Shown in pieces: positions 30,003 to 40,134 of a stretch of DNA of 64,000 nt. The notes beneath the pieces were generated by a model. It did not search any database, was not told the origin of the DNA, and worked only from the letters and a program-made list of their open reading frames with translations. A program made the position numbers and the translations under genes. The DNA is from Sphingomonas palmae. GTDB lineage: Bacteria; Pseudomonadota; Alphaproteobacteria; Sphingomonadales; Sphingomonadaceae. Every line of letters starts with the position of its first letter. Position 1 is the first letter of the stretch. The stretch lies in assembly GCF_900109565.1 (NCBI RefSeq), contig NZ_FNZZ01000001.1:62001-126000 (forward strand), written 5' to 3'.

Positions 30003-32510
30003 ATGACCGTCACGCTCGCGTTGCTGCTTGCTCAGACCGCTTCCCAGCTGCCGACGGCGCCCGTGGTAGCCGAACCAACACCAGCGGCCCAGGACGGTAC
30101 CGAGGACGACGCCGCGAGCGGGCGACTCGGCAACGCACAGCAGAGCGGGGGCGACATCGTCGTGACTGCAAGGCGGCGCAGCGAGACGGTGCAGCAGGTG
30201 CCGATCGCCATCTCGGTGATCGGCGGGCAATCACTGGCGGATACGGGCGCGTACAACGTCAACCGGCTGACGCAGCTGCAACCGAGCTTGCAATTCTACT
30301 CTACCAACCCGCGCAACTCGGCCGCCAACATCCGTGGTCTCGGCGCGCCGTTCGGGCTTACCAACGACGGGATCGAGCAGGGCGTCGGCATCTACGTCGA
30401 CCAGGTCTATTACAGCCGCATTGCGTCCGCGACGTTCGACTTTACCGATACCGAGCGGATCGAGATCCTGCGCGGGCCGCAAGGCACGCTCTACGGCAAG
30501 AACACGACCGCGGGCGCGATCAACATCACGACACGCAAACCCAGCTTCACCCCCGAGGCGCGCGTCGAGCTGACCGCGGGCAATTACGACTTCGTTCAGG
30601 CCAAGGCGTCGGCGTCGGGGCCGCTGGTCGACGACAAGCTCGCGGTGAGACTGTCCGCGTCGGTCACGCGACGCGACGGCACGATCGACAACGTCCGCAC
30701 CGGCGTGCGCGCCAACGCCCAGGACAACAAGAGCCTGCGCGGACAGCTATACTGGCACGCGACCGACACGCTCGACCTGACGCTGTCCGCCGACTACAAC
30801 CAGCAGGACCCGGATTGCTGCGCGCAATATTACGTCCGCGTCGGCGCGACGCAGCGCCCAGTCGCGCGCCAGTACGAGGCGCTCGCCGCCGCGTTCGGCT
30901 ATCATCCGCCGTCGCGTGACGCCTTTGACCGCGTGACCGACCTCGATACCCCGTTGCGCGCACAGCAGGAGCTGGGCGGCGTGTCGCTGGTCGGCGAACT
31001 GGACCTCGGCGCGGCGTCGCTCACCTCGGTCAGCGCGTGGCGTAAATGGGACTGGAAGCCGTCGAACGATCGTGACTTTATCGGGCTGCCGATTACGACC
31101 GTGTCGGCCAACCCGTCGCAGCAGGAACAGGTCAGCCAGGAACTGCGCGTGGCCTCGAACGGCCGACGCGAGGTCGATTACGTCGCGGGGCTGTTCTATT
31201 TTCACCAGACGATCGACACGCAAGGGTTGCAGGTGCAGGGATCGGCGGCGAGCCGCTGGTTGCTCAACCCGCCCGCCGGCGGTTGCACGCCCACCAGCAC
31301 TGCCAACGCGTGCAATCCGGCGGTGCTGAATGGGCTCACCTCGCGCAACACGATTGGCTTCAGCAACACCAGCGCGGCGGCGTTCGGCAAGTTGACGTGG
31401 CACGTGACCGACCGGCTGTCGCTCGCGCCGGGTCTGCGCGTCAACTACGACAAGAAGAAGGGTGACTATCTGTCGCTGGTGACGACGGGGAGCGGCGCGA
31501 CGCTCGACTGCTCGGCGGCGGCGCAGGGGCTTAGCAGCGTGACGCGCGACCGCTGCGGGGTGCTGGCACCGCAGCGCTATCAACCCGACTTCGATGACTG
31601 GAACGTGTCAGGCGACGTCACGCTCGCCTACGACCTGTCCGCCGACAATCACTTCTACGCGACCTACGCGCGCAGCTACAAATCGGGCGGGATCAACCTG
31701 TCGGGCTTGCCACTGGGCGGGGACAATCTTCCGCTGCTAGCCACCGCGACCGTCAAGCCTGAGACGGTCAATCATTACGAACTCGGGCTCAAGAACCAGT
31801 TCCTCGACCGTCGCGCGACCGTGAACGTGGCCGCGTTCTGGACCGACATCTTCGACTATCAGGCGACCGTCACCAACAGCCAGTTGAGCGTGCTGCGCGG
31901 CTATCTCGCCAATGCCGGCCATGTCCGCACCCGCGGGGTCGAGATCGACTCGGCGTTCCGACCTACCAGCCGGCTGAACGTCTACGGCAACGCCGCCTAT
32001 ACCGACGCCAAGTACCAGCGCTTCACCGATGCGCCTTGCCCGCCCGAGCTGTCGGGCGGCACCGCGTTACCGATCGTGAACGGGCAGATCATCGGCACCC
32101 CCGCCGCCGCGGGGACGCCGGGCAACAGCCTGCCGTTCTGCAACGTGTCGGGACAGCGAATTCCGGGCGTGTCGAAATGGGCGTTCTCCTACGGCGCGGA
32201 ATATGGCGTGCCGACCAACTTCGGCGGGAACGAGGGTAACGTCTACCTGGGCTATGACGGCAGCTACCGCTCGAACTTCTCGTCCAATCCGTCCGAGTCG
32301 ATCTACACGCGGGTGGACGGCTATTCGATCTCCAACGTGCGCGTCGGTTATCGCGAGGGCAGCCGGCTCAACATATTCGGCTGGGTACGCAATGTGTTCG
32401 ACCAGGATTATTTCGAGCTTTTAGCGACTCAGTCGGGCAACACCGGCCTCGTCGTCGGTCAACCGGGTGACCCGCGCACCTACGGCGTGACCTTCTCGGC
32501 GTCCTTTTGA
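30003..32510 (+). CDS. TonB-dependent outer-membrane receptor
   Basis: The 835-residue protein has a short hydrophobic start (MTVTLALLLAQTASQ), a TonB-box-like DIVVTA at residues 51-56, a plug domain with VPIAISVIGGQSL and RIEILRGPQGTLYGKNTTAGAINI, and a long beta-barrel ending in the usual aromatic residue (FSASF). FYATYARSYKSGGIN and NHYELGLKNQFLDRR are common barrel motifs. It imports a large or scarce nutrient with TonB energy; the ligand is unknown. GAGGGGA precedes the ATG. It diverges from the Hsp20 gene and has no transporter partners nearby. Confidence 0.93.
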   Translation: MTVTLALLLAQTASQLPTAPVVAEPTPAAQDGTEDDAASGRLGNAQQSGGDIVVTARRRSETVQQVPIAISVIGGQSLADTGAYNVNRLTQLQPSLQFYSTNPRNSAANIRGLGAPFGLTNDGIEQGVGIYVDQVYYSRIASATFDFTDTERIEILRGPQGTLYGKNTTAGAINITTRKPSFTPEARVELTAGNYDFVQAKASASGPLVDDKLAVRLSASVTRRDGTIDNVRTGVRANAQDNKSLRGQLYWHATDTLDLTLSADYNQQDPDCCAQYYVRVGATQRPVARQYEALAAAFGYHPPSRDAFDRVTDLDTPLRAQQELGGVSLVGELDLGAASLTSVSAWRKWDWKPSNDRDFIGLPITTVSANPSQQEQVSQELRVASNGRREVDYVAGLFYFHQTIDTQGLQVQGSAASRWLLNPPAGGCTPTSTANACNPAVLNGLTSRNTIGFSNTSAAAFGKLTWHVTDRLSLAPGLRVNYDKKKGDYLSLVTTGSGATLDCSAAAQGLSSVTRDRCGVLAPQRYQPDFDDWNVSGDVTLAYDLSADNHFYATYARSYKSGGINLSGLPLGGDNLPLLATATVKPETVNHYELGLKNQFLDRRATVNVAAFWTDIFDYQATVTNSQLSVLRGYLANAGHVRTRGVEIDSAFRPTSRLNVYGNAAYTDAKYQRFTDAPCPPELSGGTALPIVNGQIIGTPAAAGTPGNSLPFCNVSGQRIPGVSKWAFSYGAEYGVPTNFGGNEGNVYLGYDGSYRSNFSSNPSESIYTRVDGYSISNVRVGYREGSRLNIFGWVRNVFDQDYFELLATQSGNTGLVVGQPGDPRTYGVTFSASF

Positions 32511-32913
32511 GTTTGATGACGCCGGAGCGGCAGACGTGGCTGATCTTGTCTTGAGCAGCGCAGGCGAGAACCTGAACGCGCAAGTGTTCGATTGTTGTTA
32601 CAAAGCAAACGCCCGGGCCGTTTCCGACCCGGGCGCCTGCGTGACGATCAACTCGTCAGCCCCCTAATCCTGCATTCCGCCCGCACGCCGCATCATCGAT
32701 GAGGCGGGGCTGGTCTGCTTTCCCCGAACCACGGCTTCTGCCTGTGTGCCAGTGCGATCATTGCTAGGTTAGCCGGGGTTGGCTGTCGACTGTTATGAAT
32801 GCCGGCTAAACCGATTGTGGCGCGGCTGTGATGTATTCGCCACAGCCCGGTGTCTGCGCAAGTGCGGCGGCTGCCCGTTGCCAGCCGCCTGCACCCGCCG
32901 TAGAGCGGCAGCC
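32511..32913. other. 403-base gap between receptor and lolC/E
   Basis: No gene is supported. An inverted repeat, CGCCCGGG (32610-32617) and CCCGGGCG (32628-32635), may end transcription of the receptor gene, though a T run is missing on the plus strand. A GTTC-N7-GTTA string at 32586-32600 is a one-mismatch SOS box too far from any start to trust. The frame before lolC/E (from 32779) is Cys-rich but lacks the LolC N-terminus and is probably non-coding. Confidence 0.5.
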
Positions 32914-34164
32914 ATGTTGCTGTCGCGCTACGAGAGCATGATCGCGCGCCGGTACCTGCTGCCCGGCCGTGGTGAACGCTTCATTGTCCTGGTCGCCGGG
33001 TTCAGCCTGGGCGCGGTGATGCTCGGCGTCGCCGCGCTGGTGATCGTCATGAGCGTGATGAACGGTTTCCGTGCCGAGCTGTTCGACAAGATCGTCGGGC
33101 TGAACGGCCACGCAGTGGTGCAAGGGGTCGGTGGTCGTCTGCCCGACTGGCAGCAGGTGGTGCGCGAGGCACGCGCGACACCCGGCGTGACGGAAGCGAC
33201 CCCGCTGATCGAACAGCCGCTGTTCGCCACCTACAATGGCCGCGCCGAGTTCATCCTGCTGCGCGGCATGCGCGTGCAGGACATCCGCGACAATGCGACG
33301 ATCCGGTCGAAGGTGCTGGTCGGCAGCCTCAACTCGGTAACGCCCGGCAGCGGCAATGTCGCGATCGGCGCGCGGCTGGCGGAGGCGCTGGGCGCGACCG
33401 TTGGGTCGCAGATCACGATCTGGAACCCTCAGGGTCAGTCGACGCCGTTCGGCACCGTGCCGCGGCAGGTCAGCTACACCGTCGGCGCGATCTTCGAGGT
33501 CGGCATCTACGATTACGACAAGGCCTATGTGATCATGCCGATCCAGGACGCGCAGACGCTGCTGCTGATGGGCGATTCGGTCAGCATGATCGAGCTTGAG
33601 ACCGCGAATGCCGACAAAGTGGGCGAGATCCTCGCCCCCCTCGCGCCCAAGGTGCAGGGCTACGCGATCATCCGCGATTGGCGGCAGCTGAACGCCGAAT
33701 TGTTCGATGCATTGGCGGTCGAGCGCGTCGCGATGTTCGTCGTGCTGTGCATCATCATCCTCGTCGCCGCGTTCAATATTGCCAGTTCGCTCATCATGCT
33801 GGTGCGCGCCAAGACGCGCGACATCGCGATCCTGCGCACGATGGGGGCGAGCAGGGGGGCGATGCTGCGCATCTTCATGACGGTCGGCACGACGATCGGC
33901 GTGCTCGGCACGATCGCGGGGCTGCTACTCGGTGCGGTGTTCCTGTTCTACCGGCAGGCGGTGGTCAATTTCGTGCAGCTCGTGACGGGACAGAATCTGT
34001 GGGACCCCTCGATCCGCTATCTGACCGAGCTGCCGTCGAAACCCGATCCCGTGGAGATTGCGGCGATTGTCGTCATCACGCTGATCATGACCTTTCTCGC
34101 GACGATCTACCCTGCCTACAAGGCGGCGAGTACCGATCCGGTGCAGGTACTACGCTATGAATAG
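32914..34164 (+). CDS. lolC: Lipoprotein-releasing ABC transporter permease LolC/E
   Basis: This subunit helps extract outer-membrane lipoproteins from the inner membrane. The 416-residue product has one membrane helix near the N-terminus ([22 protein letters not shown] region), a large periplasmic MacB-like domain, and three C-terminal helices including [31 protein letters not shown] sequence, diagnostic of the LolC/LolE family. One permease gene is present, suggesting a single LolC/E-type subunit acting as a homodimer; that is inference. lolD overlaps its end by eight bases. Confidence 0.92.
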   Translation: MLLSRYESMIARRYLLPGRGERFIVLVAGFSLGAVMLGVAALVIVMSVMNGFRAELFDKIVGLNGHAVVQGVGGRLPDWQQVVREARATPGVTEATPLIEQPLFATYNGRAEFILLRGMRVQDIRDNATIRSKVLVGSLNSVTPGSGNVAIGARLAEALGATVGSQITIWNPQGQSTPFGTVPRQVSYTVGAIFEVGIYDYDKAYVIMPIQDAQTLLLMGDSVSMIELETANADKVGEILAPLAPKVQGYAIIRDWRQLNAELFDALAVERVAMFVVLCIIILVAAFNIASSLIMLVRAKTRDIAILRTMGASRGAMLRIFMTVGTTIGVLGTIAGLLLGAVFLFYRQAVVNFVQLVTGQNLWDPSIRYLTELPSKPDPVEIAAIVVITLIMTFLATIYPAYKAASTDPVQVLRYE

Positions 34165-34894
34165 CGACGGCGGCGTGACCGGTCGGCCTATCGGAGCCGC
34201 GACCGGTGAGAGGCAGGGATCGAGCGGCGCTGTCCTTGAGACTCGCGGTCTCGCCCGCAGCTTCACGCAAGGATCGGAGACGATCCACGTGCTGCGCGGC
34301 GTCGATCTGTCGATCGCGCCGGGTGAAATCGTCGCGCTGCTCGGCCCCTCCGGCTCGGGCAAGTCGACGATGCTTCAGGCCATCGGGCTGCTCGAAGGCG
34401 GGTTCGAGGGATCGATCCGCATCGCCGGCGAGGAAGCGGCCAGACTCGACGCCGCCGGCCGCACCGCGGTGCGTCGCGATCAGCTCGGCTTCGTCTACCA
34501 GTTCCATCACCTGCTCGCCGATTTCAACGCGATCGAGAACGTGATCCTGCCGCAGCTCGTCCACGGCGCCGAGCGTCCGGCGGCGGAGGCCCGCGCGACG
34601 AGGCTGCTGAGCGTGCTCGGGCTGGGCCATCGTTTGACGCACCGCCCCTCACAGCTGTCGGGCGGCGAGCAGCAGCGCGTAGCCGTCGCCCGCGCGCTCG
34701 CCAATCGGCCCGCGCTGATCCTGGCGGATGAGCCGACCGGTAACCTCGACGAACATACCGCCGACGTGGTGCTGGCCGAGTTCCTTCGGCTGGTACGCGA
34801 AGAAGGCTCGGCCGCGTTGATCGCGACCCACAACGAGCGGTTGGCCAAGCGCATGGACCGGGTCGTGCGGCTGCACGAGGGTCAGCTGCAGTGA
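34157..34894 (+). CDS. lolD: Lipoprotein-releasing ABC transporter ATPase LolD
   Basis: LolD drives lipoprotein release. The 245-residue ATPase has Walker [10 protein letters not shown], a Q-loop in [17 protein letters not shown] typical of LolD, the signature [15 protein letters not shown], Walker [13 protein letters not shown], and the H-loop His in ATHNERLAK. The first ~25 residues are unconserved. It overlaps lolC/E at its start, and its stop overlaps the GTG of the GNAT gene. Confidence 0.95.
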   Translation: MNSDGGVTGRPIGAATGERQGSSGAVLETRGLARSFTQGSETIHVLRGVDLSIAPGEIVALLGPSGSGKSTMLQAIGLLEGGFEGSIRIAGEEAARLDAAGRTAVRRDQLGFVYQFHHLLADFNAIENVILPQLVHGAERPAAEARATRLLSVLGLGHRLTHRPSQLSGGEQQRVAVARALANRPALILADEPTGNLDEHTADVVLAEFLRLVREEGSAALIATHNERLAKRMDRVVRLHEGQLQ

Positions 34895-35484
34895 GCGTCT
34901 GGCGCGAGGCGGTGACGCTCTCGGGCCGGTACGTCACGCTTCGCCCGCTCTCGCGCGGTGACCGCGACGAGATTGTCGCCGCGCTTGCCGATGTCGGGCT
35001 GAGCTTCGCCACCATCGTACCCGACGCGTCGACGATCGATCGTTGGTATGATGCGATCGAGGAGCAGGTCGCGGCCGGTCGCGCGCTGCCCTTCGTCGTG
35101 CTCGATGCAGGCGGTACAGTTTCGGGCGTCACGCGCTTTCTGCGGATGAACGAGGCGCATCGCCGCATCGAGATCGGCGGCACCGTCTACGCTTGGCGTG
35201 TCCAGCGCACCGGCCTCAATACCTAGGCGAAGCGCCTGCTGCTAGCCCATGCCTTCGACGTGCTCGGATGCCAGTGCGTGCAGCTTCGCACCAATGTGCT
35301 CAACCGCGCCTCACGCACCGCGATCGAGCGCCTGGGCGCAAGGCTCGACGGCATCCTGCGCGGGCACATGCTCACCCCTGGTAGTGAGGTGCGCGACAGC
35401 GCGGTCTACTCGGTACTGGCGCATGAATGGCCGCAGGTGCGCCGCAATCTCGACCACCTGTTGTCACGCGGGGAGCCTCAATGA
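34891..35484 (+). pseudogene. GNAT N-acetyltransferase interrupted by one TAG codon
   Basis: Residues 1-111 ([21 protein letters not shown] to VQRTGLNT) are the N-terminal part of a RimJ/RimL-like acetyltransferase. A TAG at 35224-35226 follows, and the same frame continues for 85 codons with AKRLLLAHAFDVLGC, NRASRTAIERLGA, LDGILRGHM, RDSAVYSVLAHEWP, the rest of the fold. Relatives have Glu at the stop position (TGLNTEAKRLLL), so a single GAG to TAG change explains it. The start GTG overlaps lolD and the final TGA overlaps the gpx ATG. It could be a true nonsense mutation or a sequence error. Confidence 0.85.
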
Positions 35485-35960
35485 CCACGATCACCGACAT
35501 AACCGTTCGTGTCGCCGACGGCACGCCCATTTCGCTCGATCAATGGCGCGGAAAGGTGCTGCTGATCGTCAACACCGCGTCCAAGTGCGGCTTCACGCCG
35601 CAATATGAGGGGCTGGAGGCGCTTCACCGCGAGCTTGGTCCACGCGGGTTCGAGGTACTGGCATTTCCCTGCAACCAGTTCGGCGCGCAGGAGCCGGGTG
35701 ACGCGACCGAGATCGCCAGCTTCTGCTCGCTGACCTACGACGTGACCTTTCCGGTCTTCGCCAAGGTCGACGTGAACGGCGCCGCGGCCGATCCACTGTT
35801 CGACCGGCTCAAATCAGCGGCGCCGGGGTTGATGGGAACCAAGGCGATCAAGTGGAACTTCACCAAGTTCCTGATCGATCGCGCCGGCGAGGTCGTTCGA
35901 CGTTACGCCCCGACCACGAAGCCTGATGAGATCCGCCGCGACATCGAGGCACTGCTCTGA
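35481..35960 (+). CDS. Glutathione peroxidase-family thiol peroxidase
   Basis: This 159-residue enzyme reduces hydroperoxides. The peroxidatic Cys36 lies in NTASKCGFTPQY; the other tetrad residues are Gln in FPCNQFGAQEPG and Trp-Asn in KWNFTKFLID. It is the Cys form, not selenocysteine, and bacterial members often use thioredoxin rather than glutathione. The ATG overlaps the last codon of the GNAT frame (ATGA), so the nonsense codon upstream may lower its translation. It nearly meets the HdeD-like gene, which converges on it. Confidence 0.94.
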   Translation: MTTITDITVRVADGTPISLDQWRGKVLLIVNTASKCGFTPQYEGLEALHRELGPRGFEVLAFPCNQFGAQEPGDATEIASFCSLTYDVTFPVFAKVDVNGAAADPLFDRLKSAAPGLMGTKAIKWNFTKFLIDRAGEVVRRYAPTTKPDEIRRDIEALL

Positions 35961-35964
35961 TCGA

Positions 35965-36540
35965 TCAGGCCGGAACGCCGAACGCGCTCGCGCCCTTGCG
36001 ATGATCCGCCGCGTTGGTGATCGAGGTGACACCGCCGAAAAGGAAGCTGATGCCGAGGATGTAGCCGGGCAGGGTCAGCGCCGAGAACGGGACGGTTGCA
36101 AGAATGAACAGCGCGAGCAGGATGTTGATGATGCCGAGCGCGATCAGCATGCCGCGCTGCCGTCTTAGCCGAAAACCATAGACCAGCTCGAGCACGCCGC
36201 GCACACTTAGCCAGATGGCGACCATCAACGTCAGTGACAACGCGCCAGTCGCCGGCTCCAGCATCATGATCAGTCCGACGATCAGCGACACGATGCCGAA
36301 CAGGATCGAGTAACCGCGATGCGCACTGCCGTGACCGAACAGCGCCGCCGCGACCGCGAAGCCGCCCGCGACGAAGAAGAAGGCGCCGATCACCACGGTC
36401 GCGGCGAATGTAGCGGCGAATGGCCACACGAAGGCGGCAATCCCGAGCAGCACCGACACGATGCCGTAGGCCATGATCCAGCCCCAGCCGCGTCCCATTT
36501 CGACCCCGGCGATCCCGCCGGCACCGCGCACGTCCGTCAT
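35965..36540 (-). CDS. HdeD/DUF308-family stress membrane protein
   Basis: The 191-residue protein has six membrane segments in three repeated pairs, the DUF308/HdeD layout, with VSVLLGIAAFVWP, FGIVSLIVGLIMMLEP and LGIINILLALFIL. HdeD in E. coli takes part in acid resistance at high cell density; the function elsewhere is not settled. An EcfG-type promoter precedes it, so it probably belongs to the general stress response. It converges with gpx, leaving four bases. Confidence 0.85.
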   Translation of the reverse strand: MTDVRGAGGIAGVEMGRGWGWIMAYGIVSVLLGIAAFVWPFAATFAATVVIGAFFFVAGGFAVAAALFGHGSAHRGYSILFGIVSLIVGLIMMLEPATGALSLTLMVAIWLSVRGVLELVYGFRLRRQRGMLIALGIINILLALFILATVPFSALTLPGYILGISFLFGGVTSITNAADHRKGASAFGVPA

Positions 36541-36566
36541 CGTCCAATCTCCTGTCTGCGCCGCCG

Positions 36567-36591
36567 AACGGACGCACGAGTGGACGGTTCC
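36567..36591 (-). promoter_or_regulatory. EcfG general-stress promoter before HdeD-like gene
   Basis: On the minus strand GGAAC (36591-36587) and CGTT (36570-36567) are separated by 16 bases, matching the alphaproteobacterial EcfG pattern GGAAC-N16/17-CGTT. It lies 27 bases before the start codon at 36540, a usual distance. AGGAGA follows it as ribosome binding site. Confidence 0.8.
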
Positions 36592-36630
36592 GCGCTGGCC
36601 GAATCACGCGGGCACGCCTAGGTTGTGGTA

Positions 36631-39600
36631 ATGCCGCATTCCGGGTTCGTGCCGCTCCGCATCTTCTCCTGCTACACCATGCTCGATGGCGCGATCGATC
36701 CGAAGGCGATCGCCAAGCGCGCGGCGAAGCTCGGCTTCCCTGCCGCGGGATTGACCGACCGCAACGGGCTCTACGCCGCGATGGCCTTCTCGGACGGTGC
36801 GTTCGCGGCCGGCGTGCAGCCGGTGATCGGGACGATGCTGGGCATCTGCCGCCCGGACATGCCGGATGGTGGTGCTCCGGTGGTCGATTGGATCGCACTC
36901 TACGCGCAGGATGCCACCGGTTACGACAATCTGTGCGCGCTGGTCAGCCAGGCGCATCTCGACCGACCGCTCGAGCACGCGCCGCACGTGACGTTCGACG
37001 CGCTTGAGCGGCATACCGCCGGGCTGATCGCGCTGACCGCGGGTGGGGAAGGAGCACTAGCCCGGCTGTTTGCGGAGGATCAGCCCGCACGTGCCACCGC
37101 CTATGCCGACCGGTTGCAGGCATTGTTCCCCGACCGGCTCTACGTCGAACTCGTCCGGCGCGGCGACACGGTGGAGGAGGCGGCTGAAGAGGCGCTGATC
37201 GATTTAGCCTACGCGCGCGACCTGCCGCTCGTCGCGACCAACCCGTCCTGCTTCGAGGAGGCGAGCTTCGGCGAAGCGCACGACACGATGCTGTGCATCG
37301 CCAATTCGACCTATGTCGAGACGGAGGATCGGCCTCGTAGCTCACCCGAGGCGTGGATGAAGCCGGCGGCTGAAATGCGCGCGCTGTTCCATGACCTGCC
37401 TGAGGCGATCGATAACACGCTGATCGTCGCGCAGCGCTGCGCCGTCGCGGCACCCAAGCGTAAGCCGATCCTGCCCAGCCTCGCCGGCGATCGCGAGGGC
37501 GAGGCGGCGATGCTGCGCGATCGCGCGCGCGAGGGGCTGGAAGCGCGGCTCGCGCGGATCGAGGAGCTGGCCGACGTGGCCGAACCGCTCGCGCCGGACT
37601 GGAAGCAGGGTTACCGCGACCGGCTCGAGTTCGAGCTCGACGTCATCATTCAGATGGGCTTTCCGGGCTACTTCCTGATCGTCGCCGATTTCATCCAATG
37701 GGCGAAGTCGCACGACATCCCGGTCGGTCCGGGCCGCGGATCGGGCGCGGGCAGTGCGGTTGCCTGGGCGCTGACGATCACCGACCTCGATCCGATCAAG
37801 CTCGGGCTGTTGTTCGAACGCTTCCTCAATCCCGAGCGCGTCTCGATGCCCGACTTCGACATCGACTTCTGCGAAACGCGCCGCGGCGAGGTGATCCGCT
37901 ACGTGCAGGAGAAATACGGCCGCGATCAGGTGGCGCAAATCATCACCTTCGGTAAGCTGAAGGCGCGCGCGGTGTTGAAGGACACCGGCCGCGTGCTCCA
38001 GATGAGCTACGGTCAGGTCGACCGCCTCGCCAAGCTCGTTCCCAATCACCCGACCGATCCGTGGGACCTGAAGCGCGCGCTGAACGGCGTCCCCGAGCTG
38101 GCCAAGGAATATGCCAACGACAATCAGGTCCGGCACCTCCTCGACCTGGCGACACAGCTGGAGGGGCTGCCGCGCCACTCGTCGACGCACGCCGCGGGCG
38201 TGGTGATCGGCGACCGACCGCTGGCGCAGCTCGTGCCGCTCTACCGCGATCCACGCTCCGACATGCCGGTGACGCAATTCGACATGAAATATGTCGAGGG
38301 CGCAGGGTTGGTGAAGTTCGACTTCCTCGGCCTGAAAACGCTGTCGGTTCTCAAGAAAGCCGTCCAACTGCTTGCGAAGCGCGGTGTCTCGGTCGATCTC
38401 GACGCATTGCTGTGGGACGATACCGCGGTCTACGATCTGCTTCAAAGCGGCAACACCGTGGGCGTGTTCCAGCTCGAATCCGAGGGCATGCGGCGCACGC
38501 TGTCGGCGGTACGTCCGTCCAATTTCGGCGATATCGTCGCGCTCGTCTCGCTCTACCGACCGGGTCCGATGGACAATATTCCGTCGTTCGGCCGACGCAA
38601 GCAGGGCACCGAGCCGATCGAATACCCGCACGCGCTGCTCGAGCCGATCCTCGCCGAAACCTACGGCATCTTCGTCTATCAGGAACAGGTGATGCAGGCG
38701 GCGCAGGTGCTGGCGGGCTATTCGCTCGGCGGCGCCGACCTGCTTCGTCGCGCGATGGGCAAGAAGGTCAAGGCGGAGATGGACGCGCAGCGCTCGATCT
38801 TCGTCGCCGGGTGCCAGGAGGTGAACGGCATTCCCAAGGCCAAGGCGAACGAGCTGTTCGACTTGATCGACAAGTTCGCCGGCTACGGTTTTAACAAGAG
38901 CCACGCCGCGGCGTACGCGCTGCTTGCCTACCAAACCGCGTGGTTGAAGGCGCACCATCCGCACGAATTCTTTGCCGCTTCAATGTGCTACGACCTGCAC
39001 TTGACGGACAAGCTCGCCATCTTCGTCGAGGATGCGCGGCGGATGAACGTTGAGCTTCTGCCGCCGTGCATCAACGCCAGCCAGGCCGAGTTCGACGTGC
39101 AGACAACTGCGGACGGTGGCCTCGCGGTCCGCTTCGCGCTCGCGGCGCTCAAGTCGGTGGGTGAGGGCGCGATGGAGCGGCTGGTTGAGGCGCGCGACCA
39201 AGGCGGCGCCTTCAAGAACCTCAGCGATCTCGCCGACCGAGTCGATCCGCGCCTTATCAACAAACGCCAGCTAGAGACGCTGGCGGCGGCGGGTGCGTTC
39301 GACGGCCTCGACGCCAATCGTGCCGGCGTTCACGCGGTGGCCGAGACGATCCTGGCGGTTGCCGCCAGCGCGCATCACGGCCGCACCAGCGGGCAGGGAG
39401 GGCTGTTCGGCGAGGAGAGCCACGCCGGCGACGTCATCAAGCTGCCGACGACTGCGCGCTGGAGCCTGATGGAGCGAATGGAGCAGGAGAAAGACGCCTT
39501 CGGCTTCTATTTCTCCGCGCACCCGGTCGATCGCCACCGCATGCTCGCCAAGATGCACGGTGCACGCACCTTCGCGTCGTTGAACGAGCTGCACATCGCC

Positions 39601-40134
39601 GATGGCGCGCGCGTCGGCGCGACGCTGGCGGTGCTGGTCGAGGAAGCGCGCTGGCGCACCTCGGCGCGCGGGCGGCGGTTCATGATGGCGACCTGTTCCG
39701 ACGCGACGGGGCAGTTTGCCGCCACCTGCTTCGAAGACGGTACGACCGAGGATCTCGAGGAGGCGGCGCGGATCGGCGGTTGCGGGCTGCTGACGGTCGA
39801 ACTCGATCGCCGGCCGGGTGAGGAAACGCCACGCGTCAGCATCAAGGCGATCAAGCCGTTCGAGACGCTCGCCGCGACGACCCGCTTCGCGCTCGACGTT
39901 TCGGTGAGTGACGCCGCTGCCATCCCGGCGCTCGCCGCGCTGATCGGCGAACGGCGCGGGCAGCGCGGCAAGGTGACGCTGAGCGTGCCGGCGGGGGACG
40001 GCAGCACCGCGCGCGTGCTGCTGGGACACGATTTCTCGCTCGACGCTGAACTCGCCGAACAGATCGAGGGGCTGGCGGGGGTCACGTCGGTCAGCTTCGA
40101 CGTGGAGGAAGTCCGCCTGCGTGCGGTCGGCTAG
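36631..40134 (+). CDS. dnaE: DNA polymerase III alpha subunit
   Basis: DnaE is the replicative polymerase. The 1167-residue protein has an N-terminal PHP domain, the palm with GPGRGSGAGSAVAW and catalytic Asp408/Asp410 in MPDFDID, fingers with YRPGPMDNIP and YGFNKSHAAAYALLAYQ, and a C-terminal OB fold. The PHP domain begins FVPLRIFSCYTMLDGA, where the HxH metal ligands of active PHP domains are absent, so its nuclease or pyrophosphatase activity is probably lost. The ATG at 36631 is preferred over an upstream GTG because AGG lies eight bases before it. Confidence 0.97.
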   Translation: MPHSGFVPLRIFSCYTMLDGAIDPKAIAKRAAKLGFPAAGLTDRNGLYAAMAFSDGAFAAGVQPVIGTMLGICRPDMPDGGAPVVDWIALYAQDATGYDNLCALVSQAHLDRPLEHAPHVTFDALERHTAGLIALTAGGEGALARLFAEDQPARATAYADRLQALFPDRLYVELVRRGDTVEEAAEEALIDLAYARDLPLVATNPSCFEEASFGEAHDTMLCIANSTYVETEDRPRSSPEAWMKPAAEMRALFHDLPEAIDNTLIVAQRCAVAAPKRKPILPSLAGDREGEAAMLRDRAREGLEARLARIEELADVAEPLAPDWKQGYRDRLEFELDVIIQMGFPGYFLIVADFIQWAKSHDIPVGPGRGSGAGSAVAWALTITDLDPIKLGLLFERFLNPERVSMPDFDIDFCETRRGEVIRYVQEKYGRDQVAQIITFGKLKARAVLKDTGRVLQMSYGQVDRLAKLVPNHPTDPWDLKRALNGVPELAKEYANDNQVRHLLDLATQLEGLPRHSSTHAAGVVIGDRPLAQLVPLYRDPRSDMPVTQFDMKYVEGAGLVKFDFLGLKTLSVLKKAVQLLAKRGVSVDLDALLWDDTAVYDLLQSGNTVGVFQLESEGMRRTLSAVRPSNFGDIVALVSLYRPGPMDNIPSFGRRKQGTEPIEYPHALLEPILAETYGIFVYQEQVMQAAQVLAGYSLGGADLLRRAMGKKVKAEMDAQRSIFVAGCQEVNGIPKAKANELFDLIDKFAGYGFNKSHAAAYALLAYQTAWLKAHHPHEFFAASMCYDLHLTDKLAIFVEDARRMNVELLPPCINASQAEFDVQTTADGGLAVRFALAALKSVGEGAMERLVEARDQGGAFKNLSDLADRVDPRLINKRQLETLAAAGAFDGLDANRAGVHAVAETILAVAASAHHGRTSGQGGLFGEESHAGDVIKLPTTARWSLMERMEQEKDAFGFYFSAHPVDRHRMLAKMHGARTFASLNELHIADGARVGATLAVLVEEARWRTSARGRRFMMATCSDATGQFAATCFEDGTTEDLEEAARIGGCGLLTVELDRRPGEETPRVSIKAIKPFETLAATTRFALDVSVSDAAAIPALAALIGERRGQRGKVTLSVPAGDGSTARVLLGHDFSLDAELAEQIEGLAGVTSVSFDVEEVRLRAVG

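Noticed and set aside
32586..32600. GTTC-N7-GTTA as a third SOS box
   Set aside because: One mismatch and more than 300 bases from the next start codon.
32779..32913. Cys-rich N-terminal extension of LolC/E
   Set aside because: Family members start at the equivalent of [15 protein letters not shown]; the extension has no membrane or binding pattern and no ribosome binding site was found.
35224..35226. Recoding of TAG (for example as pyrrolysine) in the GNAT gene
   Set aside because: No pyrrolysine genes are seen and relatives have a normal Glu codon there. A point mutation or sequence error is simpler.
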